Both the position numbers and the translations under genes were made by a program. This document shows, one piece after another, positions 14,694 through 22,857 of a DNA stretch of 64,000 nt (the first letter of the stretch is position 1; every line of letters starts with the position of its first letter). The DNA comes from Actinocorallia sp. API 0066 (GTDB lineage Bacteria; Actinomycetota; Actinomycetes; Streptosporangiales; Streptosporangiaceae). The stretch lies in NCBI RefSeq assembly GCF_020991275.1, contig NZ_JAJLQY010000011.1:124001-188000 (forward strand), read 5' to 3'. Below the pieces are notes generated by a model that was not told the origin of the DNA, searched no databases, and saw only the letters and a program-made list of their open reading frames with translations.

Positions 14694-17598
14694 CTGCCGT
14701 GACCCCCCTTCTTCGGTCGCGATAGGCTGACAACCCCTGGTCAGCCGGCTCCGGGTGACATTCATGGCTCTCGTTTGTCAGTCCCCGCGCGGGCGGGGGT
14801 GAGCCGACTCCGTCCTTGAAGACGAAAATTCCTACGTCTGGCCGGATGCGGACGGCTCCGGGCTGGAGGCGTCCGGTCCACTCGCCCGTGGGTGAGCGCC
14901 GCATCGGGAGCAGGGTCCACCCGGCGAGGACCGAGTTCTTCTCCCAGGCGGGAGGGAGCTTCATCAGCTCCGCGCCCGCTCCGGTCCAGCGCGCGGGGAC
15001 GGGGACCATGTGAAGGGCTATGGTGCGTGCCTGGTCTCGGCTGATCTTCTGTCCGCCGTTCAGGCCCGGGGCGGGGAGCTCGCCCGCTTCGTCCAGCGTC
15101 CAGCGGCCGGAGTCCTGTTCGTAGACGCACACGAGGCGAGCGGAATCGGCGTCCAGGCGAGTGGTGATCAGATCTTCGTCGACTCCGGCCATCGGGGTGG
15201 TCAGCACGCTCAGATTCCGGGCCGTTCTGGATGATGGGCCCGGGATCGCCACGAGTTCGCTGAGCTGCTGTTGGGCGGCGTCGGAGGCGAGGCGTTCGCC
15301 GTCCGCACGGGCGAGCCGGCGTTCCGCCTCCTTCAGAAGGTCGTGGGCCCGCGCGAAGTCAGCGGCGTAGACATCGTCCACGAGGGACTGCACGTCACTC
15401 GGGATGCCGATCGGGGAGTTCGACCGTTCGCGCAGCAGGATGCTCGTCCGCCGCAACAACGACTCCGCATAGACTTTGCCCCAGGCGTCCGGGACCTCGA
15501 AGGAGCCGTTGGCGTCCACGGGATCGAGGACGACCACACGGGGATCACGGCTGAGCCAGCGCGGCCTGAGCGCCTCGTGCGGGTCGCCGCCCGGGTTCTG
15601 ATGGCGGCGGCATCGTCCGGAGCGCTGAAGAAGGAACGCCAGCGGCGCGAGATCGCTGATGATCAGGTCGAAGTCGAGGTCGAGGGACTGTTCGACGATC
15701 TGGGTCGCGACGAGGACCGTCCTCGGGCGGGTGCCCGTCTTCCCGAAGTCCCGCTCACAGGAGTCGGTGACGGCGGCTCGGTCCTTCGCGCGGAACCGGG
15801 AGTGCAGGAGCCGCAGGCCGGGTGCCTCGCCTCCGGAGGCTTCGAGCTCAGAGAACCAGTCCGCGAGAGCGTCATAGGTCTCCTTCGCCTCAGCGACCGT
15901 CGTGCAGCAGACGAGGACACAACCCTCCGGTCCCTCGGTCAACGGACGGAGCAGTTCCTTGATGACCGAGATCCGGTGTTCGGGATGCGCGGTGTCACGC
16001 CCACGGCGCACGGCGCGGACGGGGAACTCGATGACGCGCTCCCGTTCGCTGGCCACCGCGACCGGCTCACTGACCTTTCCGTTCTCGGCGCTCACGAACA
16101 GCCAGCCCGGGTACACGGGAGAGAAGGCGTCGGACAGATCATGTCCGCATCCGCGTAGGTACGCCTCAACGAGCGAGCGGGCCGTCGTCCCGGTCAGGGT
16201 CGCCGAGAGGACGACGACGGGAGCGCCCAGTGCCCCCATCCATTCGAGGAACCGAAGTAGCAGCGCGTGCATCCAGGCGTCGAAGGAGTGCGCCTCGTCG
16301 ATCACGAGAACCTTGCCTGACAACGCCATGAGCCGCAGGACGTTGAACTTCACCGGCAGCACTGCGACGAGGGCCTGGTCGATCGTCAGCGTGCTCAGCG
16401 GGGCGAGGAGCGGACGTTTGCCCGTGTACAACCAGCCGGTCGCCTCGGGTCCGCTCACGACGCCGGGGGCATCAACGGCCGAAGCCGCCGCGTCGGCGGC
16501 CGCGTCGTGGGAGAGCCAGGCCATGCTGTGGGCCTTCGTCAGCGCGGGCGCACCGACAAACGCCGTGCGGAGGAAGGCGCGCACCCTCCTGTGCATGGCG
16601 TCGGTGGTCGCCATGGTCGGCAGGCAGAACCCGAGACCGGTCGCACGGCTGGACCGGGCCATGACCCCAGCCGCGTAGAGCGCGGCCTCGGTCTTGCCGT
16701 CCCCGGGAGGTGCGGTGACGAGCAGCATCCCGGGACCGTTGACGAGCGACGGCAGCCTCTCAACGAGGGAACGTTGAAGCGTGTTCGGCTCGAACCCGAA
16801 CAGGTCGGCGAACGGGAGGTCGCGGAACTCCGCCGTGCCGAGACCCGCTTCGGAGATGAGCCTGGGCGCGTCAGCGAGCGAACGTTCCCAATGCTCCCGG
16901 ACCTGCTCTTCGGTAGCGCTCCATCCCGGCCCGGGCAGACGCGGCTCGATGAAGGTCGTCTGGCTCACCAGCCAGTCCGCCACAACGATCACGCCGAGCG
17001 CGAGGACGACCAGAGCCGGCGGCAGATGCTCGTCAAGTCCTTCCTCGGCACCGGTCAGCCCCCGCAGCAACTCCGCGTGCCTGCGACGCTCGTCCTCCCA
17101 CTTTCCGGCGCCGACTCCCGTCCGTCCGCTCGGGTTCGCCCATTCCCGCCGCGAAACAGCGGCGCAGAACCTTCCGTGGTGGCCCCCGAGCATCTGCGCG
17201 ACCTGATGTCCCACGTCTTTCCTGGCGCTGTCGCCCGCCGCGTAACCGAGTTCCCGCAGAATCTGGACGAGCCCCCAGTGCGTCACCTCCTGGTGGCCGA
17301 GCGACGGCACCGCCCGGTCCTCCCCGTACTCAGGCGACGCGTCGACCAGTTTCTTGTAGAGCTCCGGAACCTTCACCTGAAAAGAAGGGGATATTTTGCC
17401 AACATCATGCAGTCCAGCCCAGAACGAGACATAACTACGCCATTTGGCCAAACTGCCATCTTTGTCTACTACATCCCAAAGCTTCCCGGCCGTGGCAGCA
17501 GCGTCCATGAGGTGGCAGACAACGGGATACTCCGAGGTCAGACCCTTGTGCTTACCCCACAGTCGAGCATCCACCCCGCCCCTCTCACCGAGACCCAT
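14674..17598 (-). CDS. cas3: CRISPR-associated helicase-nuclease Cas3 (HD + DExH)
   Basis: 974 residues from the ATG at 17598 (GGGAG five bases upstream; an ATG at 17610 has poorer spacing). Cas3 is recruited by Cascade to nick, unwind and degrade target DNA. Domain order: an HD nuclease with a His in VVCHLMDAA, the HD pair in GLHDVGKISPSFQ (about residue 64) and GGHHGRF; then a superfamily 2 helicase with Walker A PPGDGKTEAALY (about 298), DEAH in VIDEAHSFD (about 433), motif III SATLTG, VATQIVEQSLDLDFD, and QRSGRCRRH (motif VI). It is the first gene of the leftward cas operon. All key residues appear intact. Confidence 0.97.
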   Translation of the reverse strand: MGLGERGGVDARLWGKHKGLTSEYPVVCHLMDAAATAGKLWDVVDKDGSLAKWRSYVSFWAGLHDVGKISPSFQVKVPELYKKLVDASPEYGEDRAVPSLGHQEVTHWGLVQILRELGYAAGDSARKDVGHQVAQMLGGHHGRFCAAVSRREWANPSGRTGVGAGKWEDERRRHAELLRGLTGAEEGLDEHLPPALVVLALGVIVVADWLVSQTTFIEPRLPGPGWSATEEQVREHWERSLADAPRLISEAGLGTAEFRDLPFADLFGFEPNTLQRSLVERLPSLVNGPGMLLVTAPPGDGKTEAALYAAGVMARSSRATGLGFCLPTMATTDAMHRRVRAFLRTAFVGAPALTKAHSMAWLSHDAAADAAASAVDAPGVVSGPEATGWLYTGKRPLLAPLSTLTIDQALVAVLPVKFNVLRLMALSGKVLVIDEAHSFDAWMHALLLRFLEWMGALGAPVVVLSATLTGTTARSLVEAYLRGCGHDLSDAFSPVYPGWLFVSAENGKVSEPVAVASERERVIEFPVRAVRRGRDTAHPEHRISVIKELLRPLTEGPEGCVLVCCTTVAEAKETYDALADWFSELEASGGEAPGLRLLHSRFRAKDRAAVTDSCERDFGKTGTRPRTVLVATQIVEQSLDLDFDLIISDLAPLAFLLQRSGRCRRHQNPGGDPHEALRPRWLSRDPRVVVLDPVDANGSFEVPDAWGKVYAESLLRRTSILLRERSNSPIGIPSDVQSLVDDVYAADFARAHDLLKEAERRLARADGERLASDAAQQQLSELVAIPGPSSRTARNLSVLTTPMAGVDEDLITTRLDADSARLVCVYEQDSGRWTLDEAGELPAPGLNGGQKISRDQARTIALHMVPVPARWTGAGAELMKLPPAWEKNSVLAGWTLLPMRRSPTGEWTGRLQPGAVRIRPDVGIFVFKDGVGSPPPARGLTNESHECHPEPADQGLSAYRDRRRGVTAGVETQL

Positions 17599-18037
17599 GC
17601 ACGCTCCCATCTCCCGTCCGCGTCAACTTCACGCCACTGAAGCACACAGCTCCGACAAAACGAGATGACGACATCAAGCCATGCGGCCGCCCAACCCGCA
17701 TGACACCCCAAATACCGCCCGGTCATCTTGAACGCACCGCGAGCGGATCGCCCACCCGCCCCCGCCGGAGGGGATCAAGAAGGTGGCGGGTAGGCGAGTC
17801 TGAGGCGTTTAAGGGCGTGTTCGAGGCTGACCGACATGACGTAGGGGCCCTGAGCGCGGTTCGTGCGTCGAGGTGGGTGATGCGGCTCCTACCGTCGCCA
17901 TCCGTGACACCAAGAACCGGACCGGCCCGACCCTCGGCTTCACTCGACGCCAGTTCGGTGCCCTGGTTGGACAGATCAAGGGCGGCGAACTGGGTTCCTG
18001 AGGAGCCCACACCGCCACTCAGACGTCGTCTCCACCT
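17599..18037. other. Gap upstream of cas3: promoter region and gene debris
   Basis: This 439-bp stretch must hold the promoter of the leftward cas operon (17599-17720), though no clear -35/-10 pair stands out. It also carries a DUF397 fragment (annotated separately). On the reverse strand a short coding-like tail (MSVSLEHALKRLRLAYPPPS, ending at about 17775) looks like the last residues of some larger protein, which I could not identify. Confidence 0.4.
17839..18001 (+). pseudogene. DUF397 protein fragment (5'-truncated)
   Basis: After an in-frame stop the frame reads GPERGSCVEVGDAAPTVAIR, DTKNRTGPTLGFTRRQFGAL and ends VGQIKGGELGS. This is the second half of a DUF397 protein: SCVEV, then the VAIRDTK strand, then a helix ending in the last residues of the family. 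The usual N-terminal WRKSS(Y/F)SG is missing. DUF397 proteins are small actinobacterial proteins normally paired with an XRE regulator; no such regulator is adjacent here, so this is probably a left-over of a lost pair. Confidence 0.55.
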
Positions 18038-18562
18038 TCACGGGTTGAGCGGCGTCTTTTCTACGTGGGACGACCGGTGCCAGACGTCGAGGTCGCGGGC
18101 CAGGTGCGCACGGCGCAAGCCATGCGACCGCAGGTGGCGACGGTCCGCGGCGGTGTCGTACATGAGCTGAACGTGGAAGTAGTTCACATGTTCCAGCACC
18201 GCGAACAGTCCGAACGCCATGCCCGGCCAGCTACCGGCACCCGGATCGGTGACTGCCCTCCAGGCGATGAACAACAACCCGACGCCAAGCAATGGAACGT
18301 TCGCCGCACGGGCGACCGAGAACGCCCCGGCGCCGGGCAGGGGCGCACAGCCTGTCGCGAGCTGCTGGAGCTTGGCCCACCAATATCCAGCCCCCTCCAC
18401 GAGCACAAGCACGAACAACCCGAAACCCGCCAGGTTCGCCGACGTTACCGGCCAGCCGACGACACCGAACCAGATCCAGGCCTGCAAGGGAACGTTGAGC
18501 AACTCCAGCCAGGCCAACGACCGCAGCCGACGACGAACCCGCGAGCCCGAACGATGATCCAT
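18038..18562 (-). CDS. Membrane protein of unknown function
   Basis: 174 residues from the ATG at 18562. About four hydrophobic segments: LAWLELLNVPLQAWIWFGVV, LAGFGLFVLVLVEGAGYWW, VPLLGVGLLFIAW and the amphipathic AFGLFAVLEHVNYFHVQL. The C-terminus is basic with several Arg and His (ADRRHLRSHGLRRAHLARD), so it is probably cytoplasmic. No convincing ribosome site precedes the start. I do not recognise a family with a known function. It sits 19 bp downstream of a small membrane-peptide frame on the same strand, and both lie between the cas genes and mobilisation remnants. Confidence 0.55.
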   Translation of the reverse strand: MDHRSGSRVRRRLRSLAWLELLNVPLQAWIWFGVVGWPVTSANLAGFGLFVLVLVEGAGYWWAKLQQLATGCAPLPGAGAFSVARAANVPLLGVGLLFIAWRAVTDPGAGSWPGMAFGLFAVLEHVNYFHVQLMYDTAADRRHLRSHGLRRAHLARDLDVWHRSSHVEKTPLNP

Positions 18563-18581
18563 ACGAGGATTGTCCCAGCCC

Positions 18582-18731
18582 TCAGGCCCATAAGCCCCGC
18601 AGCGCCCACCCCCAGATACCGGCGCACCGCCGCCAGTAGCCGATCCACAGGCCATAGCCGATGGCGAGTCCCACGGCACCGGCCAGGACGGACACGAGGC
18701 CCCTCCCTGCGATCTTCAGCAGCTTCAGCAC
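18582..18731 (-). CDS. Small membrane peptide, possibly chimeric
   Basis: 49 codons from a GTG at 18731 with a strong GAGGGAGG seven bases upstream. It reads VLKLLKIAGRGLVSVLAGAV then GLAIGYGLWIGYW, one clear transmembrane segment, then RRCAGIWGWALRGLWA. The last part is read out of frame through a 47-bp stretch (about 18592-18641) that is nearly identical to the middle of the mobilisation-type gene at 20.1 kb, so the 3' end may be a recombination product. The good ribosome site argues for expression. Real status uncertain. Confidence 0.35.
   Translation of the reverse strand: MLKLLKIAGRGLVSVLAGAVGLAIGYGLWIGYWRRCAGIWGWALRGLWA
18592..18641 (-). pseudogene. Fragment of a MobC-like gene
   Basis: About 47 bases match 20162-20220, inside the MobC-like gene, with about three or four differences (AAGCCCCGCAGCGC, then CCAGATACCGGCGCACCGCC). 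In the matching frame it encodes LLAAVRRYLGVGAAGL against ELAAVRRYLEVCAAGL in the full gene. This is a remnant of a second copy, fused into the neighbouring small frame. Confidence 0.5.
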
Positions 18732-19494
18732 GGAGCCTCCCTCGCCTATCCGTCGCCGAGAAGCCAACCGTGGTACCGAAGACCATGGTTCTGTCGTTTT
18801 CGAACGGAGACCGGCCGGATCCGGCCAGGGATCGTGTCCCGATCGCCCGGAGAGGGTGTGGCGAAGTTTAGGGCGGCTCCACCTGCGGGAACGTGGTCGA
18901 TCATGTAGTACTCGCGGGCCCGGGGCTCTCCGGGAAGCTGCGCGGTCCAGAGAGCCGCTCAGGTCCACGACCTGGCCTTGAGCATCTTCCGCTGCTTTCG
19001 GGCCGATGCCGATGGCCTCGGACTTCTCGTCGTCGAGATTAGGCCCCGCTGCCGTCGTCCAGGTCGAAAAAGGGGTCCGAGCCAGTCCGGATCCCTCGCG
19101 GCGACCCAGCGAGTTTGGCACGTGACGGAGCCCGGCTTCTACCGGGCGATCGGAGGAAGAAGAAGGGAGGTGATGGATTCAGCCAACGCCTCCAGGCACT
19201 CGACTTCCCCACCATCGCCACCCGCACCTCAGCATTCCGGCAACTCGTCCTCCAAGCCCCCGTCCCCCCTCGCTACCAGCACCCAGCACGCCAGCGCCGC
19301 CGACGGCACCTGGACTCGCTGCCGCCGCTGGCCCCGATGGGCTCGCGAGGACATCCGGTCGGGCCGCACGGCGGCGCCAGCACGGACGACGAACAAGTTC
19401 CCGCCAAGCAGGTGGATGACCGCCGCGATCCCGGCGAGAACCGCCGGTGAAGCAATAGCCTGGAGATGCTCAGAATGCGAAGGGGAGCAGGTCA
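18732..19494. other. 760-bp gap with a decayed integrase-like piece
   Basis: No intact gene. On the top strand at about 19185-19330 the sequence TIATRTSAFRQLVLQAPVPP, followed in a shifted frame by QHASAADGTWTRC, resembles the C-terminal end of a family of XerD-like recombinases common in Streptomyces elements; it is frameshifted. On the reverse strand 19229-19480 a hydrophobic stretch (SPAVLAGIAAVIHLLGG) is open, but it has no good start. The rest (18732-19180) shows nothing recognisable. Confidence 0.35.
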
Positions 19495-19983
19495 GTGACG
19501 TCAGCCGAAGAAGCGGCTCCGGCACCGGACATGGCCGCCGCCTGGTTCACACTCGGCCGCCTCCGGCTCGAACGAGCGCCCTGGTGGGCCGCCCAATGGC
19601 TGACCGAAGGCCACGACGGGCCCGCAATGCTCGCACTCGCCTGCCTGGATGGCACCGACCACGGCGAGATCCGTGATCTTCTTCCCCGGGCTCTGGCGGA
19701 GATGAACACCACGACGCCGACCGTCTTCGACGCCGCCGTGCTCGTCTTCGACGACATGGCACGCCGGCACCTGGCAGGCGAGCGCGACGAACGCTGGGTC
19801 ATCCGACGCGTTGACGAGGTCCTGCTCAGCACGGACTACCCGGCAACGATCATCGATCTGCCACTGGGAGAGCTCTACAGCTACGCGGACTACTGGGATG
19901 AGCCCTGGGGCCCATCGGAAGACGAACGCAGACACATCGTCCACGACCGCTGCACGCGACAGCTCCAGAGACCGCCAGATTGA
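19495..19983 (+). CDS. Hypothetical protein
   Basis: 162 residues from the GTG at 19495; GGGGAG lies seven bases upstream, which decides the start. The protein is acidic and probably soluble: AWFTLGRLRLERAPWWAAQW, LACLDGTDHGEIRDLLPRAL, FDDMARRHLAGERDERWVIR, ELYSYADYWDEPWGPSEDER. Its N-terminal pattern looks like a helical repeat hairpin. No family with a known function is recognised. It lies between the mobilisation-type gene and the remnants that follow the CRISPR-Cas block. Confidence 0.55.
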   Translation: MTSAEEAAPAPDMAAAWFTLGRLRLERAPWWAAQWLTEGHDGPAMLALACLDGTDHGEIRDLLPRALAEMNTTTPTVFDAAVLVFDDMARRHLAGERDERWVIRRVDEVLLSTDYPATIIDLPLGELYSYADYWDEPWGPSEDERRHIVHDRCTRQLQRPPD

Positions 19984-20049
19984 TAGGCAGGCTGGACCCC
20001 ACTCGGCGCCCCTGAAGCGACACCACACCCGCCGAGTTCACGAACAGGC

Positions 20050-20451
20050 TTACCAATCCTCCTCGCGGGCCAATAGAGCCTCGACCTCATCCAGCACCCC
20101 CGCCAGCCGCACCACGGCCTCTTCCACCATGGCCGCCACCCGAGACTCACCACCACCCGCAAGCCCCGCAGCGCACACCTCCAGATACCGGCGCACCGCC
20201 GCCAGTTCCTCCACCACAGCCCGCCGATCCACCCCCGACAGCGCCTCAGCCGCAGCCACCTCCAACGCCACGGTGGCCAGCAAGTTCGGCGCCGACAAGC
20301 CCTCGCGCGCCGCCGCCGCCGAGATCGCCGCGAACTCCTCATCACTGAACCGCAGACCCACCGCGTTCTTCCGGCCCCGACCATCCGCCGCCGAACCGCC
20401 GCCCCGCCTCCTCCCGATCAACACCAGCAGCGCACCAGGCCAGCAACCCAA
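20050..20451 (-). CDS. MobC-like relaxosome accessory protein
   Basis: Up to 133 residues; the start is uncertain, since neither the ATG at 20451 nor the internal alternatives has a strong ribosome site. The informative part is KNAVGLRFSDEEFAAISAAA, a ribbon-helix-helix type N-terminus, followed by helices EVAAAEALSGVDRRAVVEEL, AAVRRYLEVCAAGL and AGVLDEVEALLAREEDW. This layout matches small MobC-type proteins encoded beside relaxases in actinobacterial mobile elements, where they bind near the origin of transfer. No relaxase is present in the island, so it is probably a remnant of a lost mobilisation module. Confidence 0.5.
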   Translation of the reverse strand: MGCWPGALLVLIGRRRGGGSAADGRGRKNAVGLRFSDEEFAAISAAAAREGLSAPNLLATVALEVAAAEALSGVDRRAVVEELAAVRRYLEVCAAGLAGGGESRVAAMVEEAVVRLAGVLDEVEALLAREEDW

Positions 20452-20470
20452 CCGACACCCAAATCACTCA

Positions 20471-20508
20471 CGAATACAACAAAGTTGGATACGGCAGCGC
20501 ACCAGTAA
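20471..20508. repeat. 38-bp imperfect direct repeat, right copy
   Basis: Matches 6141-6178 at 32 of 38 positions, same orientation. It is about 20 bp upstream of the first codon of the leftward MobC-like gene, where an origin of transfer would be expected. The remaining 20509-20787 stretch should contain the promoter of the rightward HerA operon; no clear promoter was identified. Confidence 0.6.
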
Positions 20509-20787
20509 GGGCGCAGGGAGATCCCACATAAGGAACAAATCGGCCTGAAAGGCAAGCGGATCGTGGCTGTCGTGGGCGGACACAGCGGATCGCGTCACTG
20601 CGCCCCTGGCCACAGCATCGCCTGAGGGTGTGCAAACGCACCTTGCCCGCCTCGCCAAGGTGGTGATAGGCCCAATACCGTGTCGTCGGTGCACTGTCCG
20701 ATCTGAGATGAAACAGCTGATCATCGGGTTTGATGTCTGTAGGCTGTGTGAGGCGGAGTTCTGCTGGTGCCTCTTGAGAGGGCGAGA

Positions 20788-22857
20788 ATGACAGAGTTCA
20801 TCCCCGGGGTCGGTGCTGGGTCCTTGCTACGGTCGGAGCTGCTCGCCGATGGGAGGTCGACCCGCGTCGGTGCAATCCATCAGATCGACTACGGTCAGGC
20901 GGTCGTTCTGACCCACGATCGCTGGAAGTTCGATGCCGGGGGTATCCCGCAGTTCTCGTTCTTGCTGGCCACCGCACAGGACGTAGACGACCCTCGGCTG
21001 GACGATGATGAGGTGCTGCTACTACGTGTCGAGGGGACAGCGCCACTGGCGCTTGAGCGTGACCTACACGCCGTGCGTGAAGAGTCGCTGCGTACAGCCC
21101 TTTCGAACAACCAAGACCCATCACCATCTGTCGTACTTGATGCGGAGCTTGACCCATTCACCAAGAACAGGGTGTCATTTACCGGCGTTCGATGCAAGAT
21201 TCTCGGCACATTCTATGAGGATGACGTCGACGGGGAGAAGGTGCTGGAATTCGGCGCTGACGTGGATAACTTCTACGCCACGTCAACTTATCGAGTCCTG
21301 AAGCCTATCGGTGGTGGTCTAGCAACGATCGCTTCCTACCTCAAGCCGACCGGGCGCCCGGTCGAACGCGTGCGCATCGGAGCGGTTCGATACTCAGCTA
21401 CGAGACGGCGCGCCAAGACCTCCAAGCAAGCAGACGCTTCCGTTGAAGTCAATATCCGCGACTTCATCGGCAATAAGACCGCCCTGCTCGGAATGACCCG
21501 GATGGGTAAGTCTAATACCGCAAAGATCATCATTGCGCGCACATTCGTCGTATCCGAGCAGCAGCGCGCCGCGGGCGGAAGCGCCATAGGTCAATTGATA
21601 TTTGACCCCCAGGGCGAATATGCAAATCCAAACACGCAAGACGGAACTGAGATTGCGGCGATTGGTGCTAGTCACGTTAGCATTTTCAAGTTCGGCGCCG
21701 ACGGATCGCAGGCGCATGTGAAGCCGCTTAATATCAACTTCTTTTCTGAACAGCAGATTGACGCTGTTCAGAGCTTGATCTCCGATACGCTAAGCAGCGA
21801 CGAAGCTGGCTACGTCAAAGACTTCGCGGGTACATCCTACGCAGACGTCCCAGGCGATCGTTCAGCGACCACGCAGGCACAGCGCGCTCGAATGGTGCTT
21901 TATGGCGCATTGATGCGCGCCGGATTCGCAGTGCCGACAGGATTCCGTGCGTTCATCAACATAAGCAGTGCGTTCCAGCGGAAGATAGAGAACGGCATCA
22001 CTGGGGCGACCGCAGTAGCCGGACTTGGCCGCAATCCGTTTACTCAGGCCGGAAATAGTGCGAACTATGTCACCGTCGCGGCCGAGGACATCGGGGTCGT
22101 CGTTGACACGATCGTGAAGATGTCCGAAGCGAGAGACAGCGACGCGACAAATTTTACAAAGGACGTCCGCTGGAAGAGCGTCGAGCCGATCTTTACGACG
22201 ATTAGTGGACGGCGCAACGTCCGAGGTTGGCGAAATCTGAACCCGCTGCGCCCGTTTCATAGCCCTCTAACGAGGAACGATCCTGCGATCGAGATCTATG
22301 AGGAGTTGCTCCAAGGACGCATCGTCATCGTCGACCTGCATGTCGGCGCGGAGGCAGTGACCAAAGCACTGAGTGAGTCGATCACGCGTCGGCTGCTGTC
22401 GAGGCAAACGGAGGTTTTTACGTCAGGGCAAGAGCCTCCGCATATTCAGGTGATGCTTGAAGAAGCGCATAATTTGTTTTCGTCCGATAGGTACAAGAAC
22501 GACTCCGATGTATGGATTAAGCTCGCGAAAGAGGCCAGCAAGCTCAACCTTGGCATGACGTATGCGACTCAGGAGGTCTCTGGAGTAGCGCATCAGGTAA
22601 AGGCGAACACTGCCAACTGGGTTGTCGCGCATCTAAATAATACGACCGAAGTGCGTGAATTGGCCAAATTCTATGACTTCGGATCTTTCTCGGACGCCAT
22701 CATCGCTTCCGAGGACCGAGGGTATGTGCGCCTCAAGACCCTTTCATCGCCGTACATCGTTCCTGTCCAGGTTGACCGATACGACATCGCCCTCGTGAAT
22801 GAGGCGCGAGCCGCGGCTGGCGATGGGCCGTTGATGCTGAACGGTATGGTGCCCTGA
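20788..22857 (+). CDS. herA: HerA-family DNA translocase ATPase
   Basis: 689 residues from the ATG at 20788 (GAGAGGG six bases upstream; a GTG at 20767 is weaker). HerA proteins form hexameric rings that pump DNA and work with the NurA nuclease. Visible: an N-terminal HAS-barrel-like region (GAIHQIDYGQAVVL), Walker A GMTRMGKSNTAK (about residue 238), FDPQGEYANP, and Walker B IQVMLEEAHNLF (about 557), then TYATQEVSGV (sensor-like). Low-GC codons are frequent (AAATTTTAC, CATAATTTG), unlike the flanking genes, so it was acquired separately. Its TGA overlaps the ATG of the next gene, a NurA-type nuclease, which fixes the partnership. Confidence 0.9.
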   Translation: MTEFIPGVGAGSLLRSELLADGRSTRVGAIHQIDYGQAVVLTHDRWKFDAGGIPQFSFLLATAQDVDDPRLDDDEVLLLRVEGTAPLALERDLHAVREESLRTALSNNQDPSPSVVLDAELDPFTKNRVSFTGVRCKILGTFYEDDVDGEKVLEFGADVDNFYATSTYRVLKPIGGGLATIASYLKPTGRPVERVRIGAVRYSATRRRAKTSKQADASVEVNIRDFIGNKTALLGMTRMGKSNTAKIIIARTFVVSEQQRAAGGSAIGQLIFDPQGEYANPNTQDGTEIAAIGASHVSIFKFGADGSQAHVKPLNINFFSEQQIDAVQSLISDTLSSDEAGYVKDFAGTSYADVPGDRSATTQAQRARMVLYGALMRAGFAVPTGFRAFINISSAFQRKIENGITGATAVAGLGRNPFTQAGNSANYVTVAAEDIGVVVDTIVKMSEARDSDATNFTKDVRWKSVEPIFTTISGRRNVRGWRNLNPLRPFHSPLTRNDPAIEIYEELLQGRIVIVDLHVGAEAVTKALSESITRRLLSRQTEVFTSGQEPPHIQVMLEEAHNLFSSDRYKNDSDVWIKLAKEASKLNLGMTYATQEVSGVAHQVKANTANWVVAHLNNTTEVRELAKFYDFGSFSDAIIASEDRGYVRLKTLSSPYIVPVQVDRYDIALVNEARAAAGDGPLMLNGMVP

